This document shows, piece after piece, positions 19,269-28,383 of a stretch of DNA of 64,000 bases; position 1 is the first letter of the stretch, and every line of letters begins with the position of its first letter. The notes below the pieces were generated by a model, which was given only the letters and a program-made list of their open reading frames with translations, was not told the origin of the DNA and did not search any database. The translations under genes were made by a program, and so were the position numbers. The stretch is from Franzmannia pantelleriensis (GTDB lineage: Bacteria > Pseudomonadota > Gammaproteobacteria > Pseudomonadales > Halomonadaceae), in assembly GCF_900102875.1 (NCBI RefSeq), contig NZ_FNGH01000006.1, positions 124,001-188,000 of the forward strand. The letters run 5' to 3'.

Positions 19269-20513
19269 ATGAGCGACTCGACTGCGGCCCCAGTGGAGCC
19301 GTCGCCCAGCCTGCCCAAGACGCTGCTGACCGGCGCCCAGATGCTGTTCGTGGCCTTCGGCGCGCTAGTGCTGGTGCCGCTGCTGACCGGCCTCGATCCC
19401 AGCGTGGCGCTGTTTACCGCCGGGGCGGGCACGCTAGTATTCCATGCCGTGACGCGGCAGAGCGTGCCGGTATTCCTGGCCTCGTCGTTTGCTTTTATCG
19501 CACCCATACAGGGCTCAGTCGCCAGCTTCGGTGTCTCCGAGACCCTCGGCGGGTTGCTGGCGGCGGGGCTCGTCTATGTCGCCATGTCGCAAGTGGTGCG
19601 TGTCAAGGGCACCGATTGGCTGCATCGGGTGCTGCCGGCGGTGGTGGTGGGCCCGGTGATCATGGTGATCGGGCTGGCATTGGCGCCGGTGGCGGTCGAT
19701 ATGGCCAGCGGCGAGACCAGCGAGCATATCGGCTACGGCCAGGCCATCACGCTGTCGATGATCAGTCTGATGGTGACCCTGGTGCTGGCGGTATTTGGCC
19801 GCGGGCTGCTGCGGTTGATTCCGATCATGGGCGGTATCGTCGTCGGCTATCTGCTGGCGCTGGCCATGGGCGTTGTCGATTTCTCGCCGGTGCGAGAGGC
19901 GAGCTGGGTGGCGCTACCCAGCTTTACTGCACCGAGTTTCCACTGGGCGGCGATCCTGTTCATGATTCCGGTGGCGATAGCGCCGGCGGTGGAGCATATC
20001 GGCGACATGGTGGCGATCGGCTCGGTGACCCGCAAGAATTACCTGGAGAAACCCGGCCTCCATCGCACGTTGCTCGGGGATGGTCTGGCCACCTCCACTG
20101 CGGCGCTGTTCGGCGGCCCGCCGAATACCACTTACTCCGAGGTGACCGGGGCGGTGACCCTGACCCGCGCCTTCAATCCGCGCTACATGATCGTTGCCGC
20201 CTGCTTCGCCATCCTCTTGGCCTTCGTCGCTAAGCTCGGCGCCGTGCTGCAGACCATTCCCGGGCCGGTGATGGGCGGCATCATGGTACTGCTGTTCGGC
20301 TCCATCGCGGTGGTCGGCATGAACACCCTGGTGCGCGCTGGCCACTCGCTGACCGCGCCGCGTAACCTGGTAGTGGTGTCGTTGATTCTGGTGTTCGGCA
20401 TCGGCGGAATGCAGTTCGGCGGCGGTCAGTTCACCCTGCAGGGCGTGAGTCTGGCGGCAGTGGTGGGGATCGTCCTCAACCTGATCCTGCCGCCGGCACG
20501 CGAGGGCGAATGA
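19269..20513 (+). CDS. uraA: Uracil permease (NCS2 family)
   Basis: Proton-coupled uracil importer. 414 residues, about 12-14 transmembrane segments. Family markers: the substrate loop PVAIAPAVEHIGDMVAIG with the uracil-binding Glu, and FGGPPNTTYSEVTGAV with the Asn-Thr pair. The ATG follows AGAGGAAG. upp immediately upstream processes the imported base. It ends 4 bp before the convergent PuuR-like gene. Confidence 0.94.
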   Translation: MSDSTAAPVEPSPSLPKTLLTGAQMLFVAFGALVLVPLLTGLDPSVALFTAGAGTLVFHAVTRQSVPVFLASSFAFIAPIQGSVASFGVSETLGGLLAAGLVYVAMSQVVRVKGTDWLHRVLPAVVVGPVIMVIGLALAPVAVDMASGETSEHIGYGQAITLSMISLMVTLVLAVFGRGLLRLIPIMGGIVVGYLLALAMGVVDFSPVREASWVALPSFTAPSFHWAAILFMIPVAIAPAVEHIGDMVAIGSVTRKNYLEKPGLHRTLLGDGLATSTAALFGGPPNTTYSEVTGAVTLTRAFNPRYMIVAACFAILLAFVAKLGAVLQTIPGPVMGGIMVLLFGSIAVVGMNTLVRAGHSLTAPRNLVVVSLILVFGIGGMQFGGGQFTLQGVSLAAVVGIVLNLILPPAREGE

Positions 20514-20517
20514 CCCT

Positions 20518-21099
20518 TTAATGGTGGTGGTGCTCGCCACTGCCATCAGAAAACGACGGTGGGTTGTTGGCACTGACGATCACGCATTCGTTGTCGCTGA
20601 CGTTGCGAAAGCGGTGGGGTAGCCGCGAATCGAAGTAGTAGGCGTCGCCGGCGGTCAGCAGGCGCGCCTCGCCATCGACGGTGAGCTCGATGGTACCGGC
20701 CACCACCACGCCGCCTTCCTCGCCGTCGTGCTCCAGCATGTCGTCGCCGGTGTCGGCACCGGGCGGGTAGCGCTCGTGGATGATCGACATGCTGCGGTTG
20801 GGTCGCCGCGCACCGACCAGCCGCCATGATAGCTGGCCATCGCCGATTTCGGTCAGTTCGCTGGCGCGGTAGAAGACCTTCTCTTGGCTGCTCTGTTCAC
20901 CAGCGAAGAACTCGCTGATCGAGGCCGGCATGGCATCGAGTATCTTCTTCAGTGAGCTGACCGACGGGCTGACGCTGTTTTGCTCGATCAGCGAGATGGT
21001 GCTGTTGGTCACTCCGGCACGCTTGGCCAGTTCGCGCTGCGAGAGCGCTGCCCTTAGTCGCAACTGCTTGAGGCGTGCCCCGACGTCGAAACCACTCAT
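20518..21099 (-). CDS. PuuR-like XRE/cupin transcriptional regulator
   Basis: 193 residues: an N-terminal XRE helix-turn-helix (about 8-62; LKQLRLRAALSQRELAKRAG, then STISLIEQ) and a C-terminal cupin_2 domain (about 110-185). Similar in layout to PuuR, repressor of putrescine degradation in E. coli. The target is uncertain because no polyamine gene is in the window. The protein ends in a natural His-His-His-His. The ATG at 21099 has no strong ribosome site; the upstream 21158-21173 inverted repeat could be its operator. Confidence 0.8.
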   Translation of the reverse strand: MSGFDVGARLKQLRLRAALSQRELAKRAGVTNSTISLIEQNSVSPSVSSLKKILDAMPASISEFFAGEQSSQEKVFYRASELTEIGDGQLSWRLVGARRPNRSMSIIHERYPPGADTGDDMLEHDGEEGGVVVAGTIELTVDGEARLLTAGDAYYFDSRLPHRFRNVSDNECVIVSANNPPSFSDGSGEHHHH

Positions 21100-21157
21100 G
21101 CGCTGTCCTTGTTGAAGATCCTTGACGGCATGATAGCGTGTCCCCGCTACAAAGATA

Positions 21158-21246
21158 AGCCGATGAATCGGCTATGACTTTAGGCCTGTATAGCGCCTCT
21201 GACGGTCGCAGTGATAGCGCCCATGGGGTAGTCTTTAGACAAAGAC
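21158..21246. promoter_or_regulatory. Inverted repeats in the puuR-like/mobA intergenic region
   Basis: The 250-bp spacer between the two divergent genes holds AGCCGAT-GA-ATCGGCT (21158-21173) and GTCTTT-AGAC-AAAGAC (21231-21246). The first is placed for autoregulation of the XRE gene, the second for control of the mob operon. I see no Mo-cofactor riboswitch core. The roles are inference. Confidence 0.35.
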
Positions 21247-21350
21247 TTACAACGCCTGTCGGGTTTGATCATTTGGTCAATATGAGACAAGGTCAAGGAG
21301 CGGACAATGGGCTGCCGCGAGGCGAAGATGGTATGACGAGGGGCGTGGAG

Positions 21351-21962
21351 ATGAACCAGCGGCTGCCGCTCAGCGGCGTGATTCTCGCCGGTGGCGAAGG
21401 CCGGCGCATGGGCGGCTGCGACAAGGGGCTCAGCACCTTCCTGGGGCGGCCGCTGGTCGCTCACGTGCGCGAGCGCCTGGAGCCCCACGTCGAGGAGGTG
21501 GTGCTCAACGCCAACCGCCACCTGGAGGATTACCGGGCGTTGGGCTGTCGTGTGGTGTGCGACCGCGAAGCGGGCTACCAGGGGCCGTTGATGGGTATCT
21601 GGAGCGGCTTGCTGGCCGCGCGCCAGGACTGGGTCGTGGTGGTGCCCTGCGATACCCCGGCGCTGCCCATGGCGCTGGTGCCGCGGCTGTGGCAAGGCAT
21701 TGGCGCGCACGACATCGCGGTAGCCCACGACGGCGAGCGAGCCCACCCGGTGGTGGCGCTGATGCGCCGCGATCTGGCCGACGATCTCGCCGCCGCACTG
21801 GCCGATGGCGAGCGCAAGATCGACCGCTGGTATGCCCGTCACAACGATTGCTACGTCGACTTCAGCGACTGCCCCGAGGCCTTTGCCAATCTCAATCGCC
21901 CCGCTGAGCGCGAGGCGCTCGAGCGGCGCCTGGCGGCGAACACGCCAACGGTATCCCGATGA
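21351..21962 (+). CDS. mobA: Molybdenum cofactor guanylyltransferase
   Basis: Adds GMP to molybdopterin to make MGD cofactor. 203 residues from ATG 21351 (GAGGGG 7 bp ahead); in-frame ATG at 21333 is an alternative, and the open frame extends further without homologous sequence. Nucleotidyltransferase motif SGVILAGGEGRRMGGCDKGL near the N terminus, then VVVPCDTPALP with the metal-binding Asp. First gene of a six-gene MoCo operon; its stop overlaps mobB (ATGA). Confidence 0.93.
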   Translation: MNQRLPLSGVILAGGEGRRMGGCDKGLSTFLGRPLVAHVRERLEPHVEEVVLNANRHLEDYRALGCRVVCDREAGYQGPLMGIWSGLLAARQDWVVVVPCDTPALPMALVPRLWQGIGAHDIAVAHDGERAHPVVALMRRDLADDLAAALADGERKIDRWYARHNDCYVDFSDCPEAFANLNRPAEREALERRLAANTPTVSR

Positions 21963-22522
21963 CGCTGACCTTCGATGCGCAGCTGCCGCTGCTCGGCATT
22001 GCCGCCTGGAGCGGCACCGGCAAGACCACCTTGCTCGAGGCCCTGTTGCCCCGGCTACAGGCCTGCGGGATCAGGCCCGCGGTGATCAAGCATGCCCATC
22101 ACGCCTTCGATATCGACCAGCCAGGCAAGGACAGCTACCGCCTGCGCGAAGCCGGCGCCGCGCCGATGCTGATCGCCTCGCGGGCACGCACTGCCTTGAT
22201 GTTCAATACGCCCGATGCCGGCGAACCGGACCTGGCGCAGCTGCTTGCCCAGCTGGCGCCGCTGGCCCCCGACCTGGTGCTGGTCGAGGGCTTCAAGGCC
22301 TGGCCGCTGCCCAAGCTCGAGCTGCATCGCGCAGCGCTGGGCAAGCCGCTGCTGGCACATGACGATCCCTGGGTGCGAGCGGTCGCCAGTCCCGATGCGC
22401 TGGACCTGCCGGCGGAGGTTGAGGGGCTCGATCTGGACGATCATCAGCGGCTTTGTGACTGGATACTGGCCTGGCAGCGGGATTGGCCCCATCAGGCGCG
22501 GCCACGGGAGGTGACGTCATGA
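21959..22522 (+). CDS. mobB: Molybdopterin-guanine dinucleotide biosynthesis adaptor GTPase
   Basis: GTP-binding protein assisting MobA. 187 residues. Walker A AWSGTGKTTLLEALLP at about 16-31, then IKHAHHAFDIDQPGKDSYRLREAGA, a region strongly conserved in MobB. LVLVEGFK is a later family motif. Translationally coupled to mobA and to moeA by ATGA overlaps. Confidence 0.94.
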   Translation: MTLTFDAQLPLLGIAAWSGTGKTTLLEALLPRLQACGIRPAVIKHAHHAFDIDQPGKDSYRLREAGAAPMLIASRARTALMFNTPDAGEPDLAQLLAQLAPLAPDLVLVEGFKAWPLPKLELHRAALGKPLLAHDDPWVRAVASPDALDLPAEVEGLDLDDHQRLCDWILAWQRDWPHQARPREVTS

Positions 22523-23769
22523 GCCTGTCGTGCTTCGAGCTCGGCGAGCGCATGCTCAGCGTTGGCGAGGCCCGCGCCGCGTTGGACGGCCTGTTCGCGA
22601 CGCCACTCGAGACCCAGCAAGTGCCCCTCGAGGCGCTACTCGGGCGGGTGCTGGCCGAGCCGTTGGTGTCGCCTATCGATGTCCCCCAGAACACCAACGC
22701 AGCGATGGACGGGATCGCGCTGGCCTGGCCCGAGCACCCGCTGCGTCGCTGGCCGGTGGTGGGCGACGTACTGGCCGGCCAGCGCTGGTCGCAGCCACTG
22801 GCGGCCGGTACGGCGCTGCGCATTACCACCGGCGCGCCGCTGCCCGACGGGGCGGACACCGTGATCATGAGCGAACAGCTCGCGGCAGATGGTGACCGGG
22901 CGGTCGAGATCAGTCGCGCCGAGCGCGTGCGGCGTGGTCAGAACGTGCGCCAGGCCGGCGAGGACATCGCTCGCGGTCAGCGGGTGCTGGACGCTGGCAC
23001 GCGACTGCAGCCTCAGCATCTCGGTTTGCTGGCCTCGCTGGGATTGGCAGGTGCCAGCGTCCATCGCCGGCCGCGGGTGGCGATCTTCTCCACCGGCGAC
23101 GAAGTCACTGCGCCGGGACAACCGTTACCCGAGGCGGGCATCTATGATGCCAACCGTTTCACGCTGCGCGGCATGCTGACCCGGCTCGGCGTCGAGGTGG
23201 TCGATCTGGGGATACTTGCCGACTGCCGTGAGCGGGTGGTCAGCGCGCTGGCCGCGGCCGCCGGTGACCACGACATGCTGATCACCAGCGGTGGGGTTTC
23301 GGTGGGGCAGGCCGACTGGATCAAGGCGGCACTCAATGAGCTTGGCGAGCTCGGCTTCTGGCGGATTGCCATTCGCCCTGGTCGCCCGCTGGCCTGTGGA
23401 CGCCTGGGGCCGCGGCAGGTGCCCTTCTTTGGGCTGCCCGGCAATCCGGTGGCGGTCATGGTGACCTTCCTCGAATTCGTGCAGCCGGTGTTACGGCGCC
23501 TGCAGGGTGAGCCGGACTGGCAGCCGCCGCGCTTGACGGCGCGTGCCGAGGGGGCGCTTGATAGCCGCCTGGAGCGGGTCGACTTCGTGCGTGGCATCTA
23601 CCGCTGCGACGCCGATGGCCAGCTGTGGGTGCGCAGTACCGGCGCCCAGGGCTCTGGCATTCTGTCGTCGATGAGCGCCGCCAACTGCCTGATCGAGATC
23701 GACGCCTCGCGTGCCGGGGTGGCCAGTGGAGAAGCGGTCACCGTGCAACCCTTCGACAGTCTGATATGA
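22519..23769 (+). CDS. moeA: Molybdopterin molybdenumtransferase
   Basis: Inserts molybdenum into adenylylated molybdopterin. 416 residues from the ATG overlapping the mobB stop; a longer frame exists upstream but lacks similarity. Motifs: [33 protein letters not shown]-like [33 protein letters not shown] and [15 protein letters not shown]. The C-terminal beta domain runs from about 335. Confidence 0.95.
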   Translation: MSLSCFELGERMLSVGEARAALDGLFATPLETQQVPLEALLGRVLAEPLVSPIDVPQNTNAAMDGIALAWPEHPLRRWPVVGDVLAGQRWSQPLAAGTALRITTGAPLPDGADTVIMSEQLAADGDRAVEISRAERVRRGQNVRQAGEDIARGQRVLDAGTRLQPQHLGLLASLGLAGASVHRRPRVAIFSTGDEVTAPGQPLPEAGIYDANRFTLRGMLTRLGVEVVDLGILADCRERVVSALAAAAGDHDMLITSGGVSVGQADWIKAALNELGELGFWRIAIRPGRPLACGRLGPRQVPFFGLPGNPVAVMVTFLEFVQPVLRRLQGEPDWQPPRLTARAEGALDSRLERVDFVRGIYRCDADGQLWVRSTGAQGSGILSSMSAANCLIEIDASRAGVASGEAVTVQPFDSLI

Positions 23770-23782
23770 GGCATGCAACGCT

Positions 23783-24592
23783 ATGAGCCTGACCCATCTA
23801 AACACCCGCGGCGAGGCCCACATGGTGGATGTCGCCGACAAGCAAGAGAGTCGCCGCGAGGCGGTGGCTGGCGGCAGTATCACGATGCGTCCGGCAACGC
23901 TGGCGTTACTGGCCGACGGCGGCCTGCCCAAGGGCGACGTGTTGGCCACTGCGCGTATCGCCGGCATACAGGCCGCCAAGCGGACCCACGAGCTGATTCC
24001 GCTATGCCACCAGTTGGCACTGTCCAAGGTCAGCGTCGACTTCCGCCTCGATGAACAGCGTAGCTGCGTCGAGGTCACCGCCAGCTGTCGCTTGAATGGC
24101 CGTACTGGCGTCGAAATGGAGGCGCTGACGGCGGTGTCGGTGGCCTGCTTGACGCTGTATGACATGTGCAAGGCGGTCGACAAGGATATGCTGATCGGCG
24201 AGATTCGCCTGCTCTCCAAGCAGGGCGGAAAGTCCGGCGATTATCGGCGCGGCGAGATGCCGTCGAGCACAGGTGCCCAGATCGTGACCGATGACTGTTA
24301 CAGTGGCGAAGTAAGCCTCGGTCCGCACGCCGATTCGCGCAGCGTGCGCGTCAAGTGTCTTGCCGAGTTGCGTGAGCGGCTCGGCGTCAGTGAGCTGGAA
24401 ATTCCCGTTGCGTCGTTGGCGCGGCCGGATGTCGCAGCGCTCAAACTGGCCCTCAAGGCGCGCGATGCCAACTTCGTGTTACTCGAGGAGGGGCGCATTC
24501 TGTGCGCCGTCAATCAAGTCATGGGCGGCGACGACACGCCGCTGACCGAAGGTGACGAGGTGGCCTTCTTTCCCCCCGTCACGGGAGGCTGA
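23783..24592 (+). CDS. MoaC-MoaD fusion: cyclic pyranopterin monophosphate synthase / molybdopterin synthase small subunit
   Basis: One uninterrupted 269-residue frame joins two MoCo proteins. Residues 1 to about 160 are Moa[22 protein letters not shown], and the active-site MCKAVDKDM followed by [12 protein letters not shown] linker of about 25 residues follows. Residues from about 187 are Moa[15 protein letters not shown], then [16 protein letters not shown] with the C-terminal Gly-Gly that is thiocarboxylated to carry sulfur. Order matters: MoaD at the end leaves its Gly-Gly tail free. MoaC is about 160 and MoaD about 81 residues as separate proteins in E. coli, so neither half is truncated. 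The stop overlaps the moaE start (TGATG). The possibility that a separate MoaD starts at an internal GTG cannot be excluded. Confidence 0.92.
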   Translation: MSLTHLNTRGEAHMVDVADKQESRREAVAGGSITMRPATLALLADGGLPKGDVLATARIAGIQAAKRTHELIPLCHQLALSKVSVDFRLDEQRSCVEVTASCRLNGRTGVEMEALTAVSVACLTLYDMCKAVDKDMLIGEIRLLSKQGGKSGDYRRGEMPSSTGAQIVTDDCYSGEVSLGPHADSRSVRVKCLAELRERLGVSELEIPVASLARPDVAALKLALKARDANFVLLEEGRILCAVNQVMGGDDTPLTEGDEVAFFPPVTGG

Positions 24593-25047
24593 TGATGATT
24601 CGAATTCAGCAGGCGCCTTTCGATGCCGGTGCCGAGCAGCGAGCGCTGTGCGAAGGCCGCAGTGATATCGGCGCGGTGGTGTGTTTCACTGGCCTGGTGC
24701 GTGACTTCAACGAAAAACCCGATGTGGAAGCGCTGAGCCTCGAGCACTATCCAGGCATGACCGAAGCGGCGTTGTCGCAAATCGTTAGCGAAGCCGAGCA
24801 GCGCTGGCCCCTCGACGGTGTGCACCTGATTCACCGCGTAGGCCGGCTCGCACCGGGCGATCCCATCGTGCTGGTCGCGGTGGCCAGCGCGCATCGGCGT
24901 GCGGCCTTCGAGGCTTGCGACTTCATCATGGACTATCTCAAAACCCGAGCGCCGTTCTGGAAGAAAGAGCATACCCGGCACGGTGCTTATTGGGTGGCCG
25001 AACGAGCCACCGACACTCATGCTGCACGCCGCTGGGAGAGCATATGA
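24592..25047 (+). CDS. moaE: Molybdopterin synthase catalytic subunit
   Basis: Large subunit of MPT synthase; pairs with the MoaD half of the upstream fusion. 151 residues from ATG 24592 (an ATG at 24595 has better spacing to GGGAGG). Motifs: [55 protein letters not shown] with the catalytic Lys residues. Overlaps moaA (ATGA). Confidence 0.95.
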   Translation: MMIRIQQAPFDAGAEQRALCEGRSDIGAVVCFTGLVRDFNEKPDVEALSLEHYPGMTEAALSQIVSEAEQRWPLDGVHLIHRVGRLAPGDPIVLVAVASAHRRAAFEACDFIMDYLKTRAPFWKKEHTRHGAYWVAERATDTHAARRWESI

Positions 25048-26030
25048 CGACGCTGATCGATGACTTCAATCGCCGTGTGCGCTATGTGCGCATTTCGGTG
25101 ACCGATCGCTGCGACTTCCGCTGTGTCTACTGCATGAGCGAGGAGATGACCTTTTTGCCTCGCGCCCAGGTGTTGACCCTGGAAGAGCTGTCGATGGTGG
25201 CGCGTGCTTTCGTTGAACTCGGGGTAGAGAAGGTCAGGTTGACCGGTGGTGAGCCGCTGGTACGGCGCGGTATCGAGCAGTTGGTGTCTGAGATTGGCAC
25301 GCTGGGTTTGAAGGATTTTGCCATGACCACCAACGGTGCCGGGCTGGTCAAGCATGCCCGGACCCTGCGCGATGGGGGGCTCCAGCGGCTCAACGTGAGC
25401 CTCGATTCGCTGGATGCCGACAAGTTTCGCCAGCTTACCCGTACCGGGGACCTGCACAAGGTAATCGACGGCATTCGTGCCGCGCGTGAGGCCGGTTTTG
25501 AACGTATCAAGCTCAACGCGGTGATACTCAAGGGGCGTAACGATGACGAGGTCCTCGATCTGGTTGAGTTCGCGCGGCGCGAAGCGCTGGACATCAGCTT
25601 CATCGAGGAGATGCCGCTAGGCGATGTCTCAGATCACTCGCGGGCCGAGACTTTCTGCTCCAGCGACGAGGTCCAGGCGTTGATTGAGGCGCGTTACCCG
25701 CTGGTGCCCACCACCGAAAGCACGCTCGGCCCATCGCGCTATTTCCGCATGGCCGATAGCGACTCGCGGGTTGGCTTCATTTCTCCCCACAGCCACAACT
25801 TCTGCTCGACCTGCAATCGCGTACGGGTCACGGTGGAAGGGCGCTTGCTGCTATGTCTGGGGAATGAGCATTCGGTGGATCTTCGCGCCGTGCTGCGCCG
25901 TCATCCGGGGGATATGGAGGCGCTCAAGACGGCCATTATCGAGGCCATGCCGCTCAAGCCCGAGCGCCATCATTTCACCACCGACGGTGATGTTCAGGTG
26001 GTTCGCTTTATGAATATGACCGGCGGATAG
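25044..26030 (+). CDS. moaA: GTP 3',8-cyclase (radical SAM)
   Basis: First step of MoCo synthesis, acting with the MoaC half of the fusion. 328 residues from the ATG overlapping moaE; the longer open frame has no similarity. Radical SAM cluster CDFRCVYC (C-x3-C-x2-C) at about 24-31, and a second C-terminal cluster [10 protein letters not shown] with a third Cys about 14 residues on. The C-terminal Gly-Gly required for activity is present (MTGG). Last gene of the operon; a terminator follows. Confidence 0.96.
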   Translation: MTTLIDDFNRRVRYVRISVTDRCDFRCVYCMSEEMTFLPRAQVLTLEELSMVARAFVELGVEKVRLTGGEPLVRRGIEQLVSEIGTLGLKDFAMTTNGAGLVKHARTLRDGGLQRLNVSLDSLDADKFRQLTRTGDLHKVIDGIRAAREAGFERIKLNAVILKGRNDDEVLDLVEFARREALDISFIEEMPLGDVSDHSRAETFCSSDEVQALIEARYPLVPTTESTLGPSRYFRMADSDSRVGFISPHSHNFCSTCNRVRVTVEGRLLLCLGNEHSVDLRAVLRRHPGDMEALKTAIIEAMPLKPERHHFTTDGDVQVVRFMNMTGG

Positions 26031-26073
26031 TATTCAACCCCCTCAGCTCATCCTGGTTTGTGATGTGTCAATG

Positions 26074-26107
26074 ACCGCCATATCGATTGAGAGTGGCGGT
26101 TTTTTTC
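26074..26107 (+). terminator. Terminator of the mobA-moaA operon
   Basis: ACCGCCA / TGGCGGT stem (26074-26080 with 26094-26100) followed by TTTTTT. Confidence 0.85.
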
Positions 26108-26119
26108 TCTTGTCTTTTC

Positions 26120-26147
26120 TTGCCAAGTTGTAATATCTGCTTATACT
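26120..26147 (+). promoter_or_regulatory. Promoter of the H-NS-like gene
   Basis: TTGCCA (26120-26125), 16-bp spacer, TATACT (26142-26147) in a locally A+T-rich stretch; about 55 bp ahead of the start. The A+T bias suits binding by an H-NS-like protein, so autoregulation is possible. Confidence 0.65.
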
Positions 26148-26202
26148 TTTTAACCAGGTATCGCGTGTTCGTATCCCTTGACTTTCGACATGGAGGAGGC
26201 CG

Positions 26203-26493
26203 ATGTCTTCCGAATCTCTGGAGCGTATCGCTCGCAATAAGAACGTTGCTCGTGCCGCCGCGCGTCAGCTGAGCATGGAGCAACTGCATAAGCTCGCCGA
26301 GGTCATCGGCGAAGTGATCGAACAGAAGCAGGATGAGGACAAGCAGCGCCAGCAAGAGGAAGCCATGAAGGAGCGCAAGCTGGCCGAGATTCGTGAGGCC
26401 ATCAATGACGCCGGGCTTTCTCTGGATGACCTGGTGGGTGAACAGCCCAAGCGTCGTCGGGGCCGTCCACCGAAGAACGCCAATAAAAGCTGA
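26203..26493 (+). CDS. Small H-NS/MvaT-like nucleoid protein with AT-hook tail
   Basis: 96 residues. Residues about 20-75 are a charged coiled coil (QLHKLAEVIGEVIEQKQ, then EEAMKERKLAEIREAI) ending in NDAGLSLDDLV, the layout of the H-NS/MvaT oligomerisation region. There is no canonical H-NS C-terminal domain (W-x-G-x-G-R-x-P). The protein ends instead in PKRRRGRPPKNANKS, a classic AT-hook (RGRPPK). It should bind A+T-rich DNA in the minor groove and oligomerise. Probably a xenogeneic silencer or nucleoid organiser; the exact family is uncertain. Convergent with the RNase J-like gene. Confidence 0.75.
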   Translation: MSSESLERIARNKNVARAAARQLSMEQLHKLAEVIGEVIEQKQDEDKQRQQEEAMKERKLAEIREAINDAGLSLDDLVGEQPKRRRGRPPKNANKS

Positions 26494-26570
26494 ACGAAAG
26501 TTATTCGGGTATGTTGAAAGGGCGGGCCTAAGGGTTCGTCCTTTCGTTGTAGGGCGGGCGGTGAAACGAG

Positions 26571-28232
26571 CTATGGTTCGACGCGTTCCCCCGCCAGCAG
26601 TTGCAGATGGACGGTGGGTAAATGGCGCATGCGTTCGCCGAGATAGTCGATCATGCGTGGTTGCAACCGACGACGCAGGTCGGCCAGATCGTCGGCGTAG
26701 AGTGCCGCCAATTGATCGTCCAGCCAGTCGCCGAGCTCGTCTTCATCGAGGTGTGAAGCGGCGCTGGCATCGACCACCAGGCGACCGATACGAGCCCAGC
26801 CATCGCCATCTGGCATTACCGTGATCGCCAAAAACAGGCTGCCGCGACGCGTCGTGTCACTGCCGTTTAGTCCCGGCGCCGGGGTCACGGCATTCTGGCT
26901 GACGATGCAGGGAGGCTGCGGATGACGGCTTTCGAGCGCCAGGCCATCAGCGTCGAAGCGTATCAGATCGCCGTCGACCGGAATCAGCGGGGCGGCGATG
27001 CCGAGGCGCTCGGCCAGCGCCGAATGCGCTTGCTGATGGCGCTGTTCACCGTGTACCGGCAGCAGGTGGCGAGGCTTGATCCAGTCATAAAAGATCGCCA
27101 ATTCATCCTGGGCGGGATGCCCGGAGGCGTGGAGCTCAGGGTGCTGATGCTCATCGAAGAGGGCGACACCTAGCCGTCGCAGGCCGTGCTGGAGGCGCTC
27201 GATCAGGCGCTCGTTGCCGGGGATCGCCTTGGCGGAAAAGATCACGCTGTCGCCGTCGACCAGCTCGAAGTGGGGGTGGCGGTTCTGCGCCAGCCGCGAC
27301 AGCGCAGCGCGCGGCTCGCCCTGACTGCCGGTGGCGATCACCAGTACCTCCTCGGGCGGCAGGTAGCCGAGGTCGCGCACCGGCACCAGCGGTGGTAGGT
27401 CGTCAAGATAGCCTAGCCCGCGAGCCACGCCGACCATGCGCTCCATGGAGCGCCCCATCAGGCAGACGCGGCGGCCGGTATTCGCCGCTGCGCGACCCAC
27501 TGCCAGCACCCGCGCCAGGTTGCTGGCGAAGCAGCTGACGATCACGCGGCCCGGGCAGGCAGCAAGCGTGCGTTCTAGCGCGCGTGCCACGTCGCCCTCG
27601 CTGCGCGAATGGCCGGGCAGGGTGGCATTGGTGGAGTCGCCGACCACCAGGTCGATCGGTGCCAGGGCCTGGAACAGCGCCGGGTCCATGGGGGCCCCGA
27701 TCAGCGGCTCGGGATCGAGCTTCCAGTCGCCGCTGTGCAGTACCTTGTGGTGTGGCGTCATGATCAGCAGTGCACAGCTCTCTGGAATCGAGTGGGTCAG
27801 CGGCAGGTAGCGCAGGCTGAAGGGCCCGTTATCCAGCGCTTCGCCCGGCTCGATCACCTGGATGGCGTCGCTGGCCAGGCCGCGCTCGTGAAACTTGGCG
27901 CGTAGCAGCCCGGCTGCCAGCGGGGTGGCGTAGATCGGACAGCCCCAGCGCGGCCATAGCCACGCGGCCGCGCCGATGTGATCCTCATGACCGTGGGTGA
28001 TCACTAGCGCCTGGGGCGTGATCTCCTGGGTGGCGAGGGTCGTCAGGTTGGGCACCTGCAGCGGCGTGTCCGGTAGGTCCTGGCGAATCATCATCCCGCA
28101 GTCCACCGCCAGCCAGTGCTCCTGATAACCGTAGAGCGTGAGGTTCATGCCGATCTCGCCACAGCCGCCGAGAGGCAGCAGCTTGAGTGGCGGGCGCTGG
28201 CGACGGCGAACGGTAATGCGGGGTTGCGACAT
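26571..28232 (-). CDS. RNase J-type metallo-beta-lactamase ribonuclease
   Basis: 553 residues. Beta-lactamase/beta-CASP fold: LLPLGGCGEIGMNLTLYG at the N terminus (typical of RNase J), the zinc motif THGHEDHIGAA, HSGDWKLDPEP, DSTNATLPGHSRSE, then RNase J-like ATGSQGEPRAALSRLA and SAKAIPGNE, and the late HASGHPAQDEL and LLPVHGE. In firmicutes the enzyme has endo- and 5' exonuclease activity on mRNA and rRNA. Gammaproteobacteria usually rely on RNase E instead. Stands alone; purU is divergent. GTG/TTG alternatives do not improve the start. Confidence 0.85.
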   Translation of the reverse strand: MSQPRITVRRRQRPPLKLLPLGGCGEIGMNLTLYGYQEHWLAVDCGMMIRQDLPDTPLQVPNLTTLATQEITPQALVITHGHEDHIGAAAWLWPRWGCPIYATPLAAGLLRAKFHERGLASDAIQVIEPGEALDNGPFSLRYLPLTHSIPESCALLIMTPHHKVLHSGDWKLDPEPLIGAPMDPALFQALAPIDLVVGDSTNATLPGHSRSEGDVARALERTLAACPGRVIVSCFASNLARVLAVGRAAANTGRRVCLMGRSMERMVGVARGLGYLDDLPPLVPVRDLGYLPPEEVLVIATGSQGEPRAALSRLAQNRHPHFELVDGDSVIFSAKAIPGNERLIERLQHGLRRLGVALFDEHQHPELHASGHPAQDELAIFYDWIKPRHLLPVHGEQRHQQAHSALAERLGIAAPLIPVDGDLIRFDADGLALESRHPQPPCIVSQNAVTPAPGLNGSDTTRRGSLFLAITVMPDGDGWARIGRLVVDASAASHLDEDELGDWLDDQLAALYADDLADLRRRLQPRMIDYLGERMRHLPTVHLQLLAGERVEP

Positions 28233-28383
28233 GACTGGCTGGGGCCTGATGGAAGCGGACTTTCATCATACGGTAAGGCTCGCCGGCCCCACAACGCGCG
28301 TATTCCGATGCCGTTGAATTCGTTACACTATCGTCGAGTCCAGTGGGGCTTGGAGTATTTGTTTTCTTACTGATGGTTACCCG

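Noticed and set aside
21100-21350. Molybdenum cofactor riboswitch ahead of mobA
   Set aside because: Only short inverted repeats were seen; the region lacks the conserved Moco RNA core.
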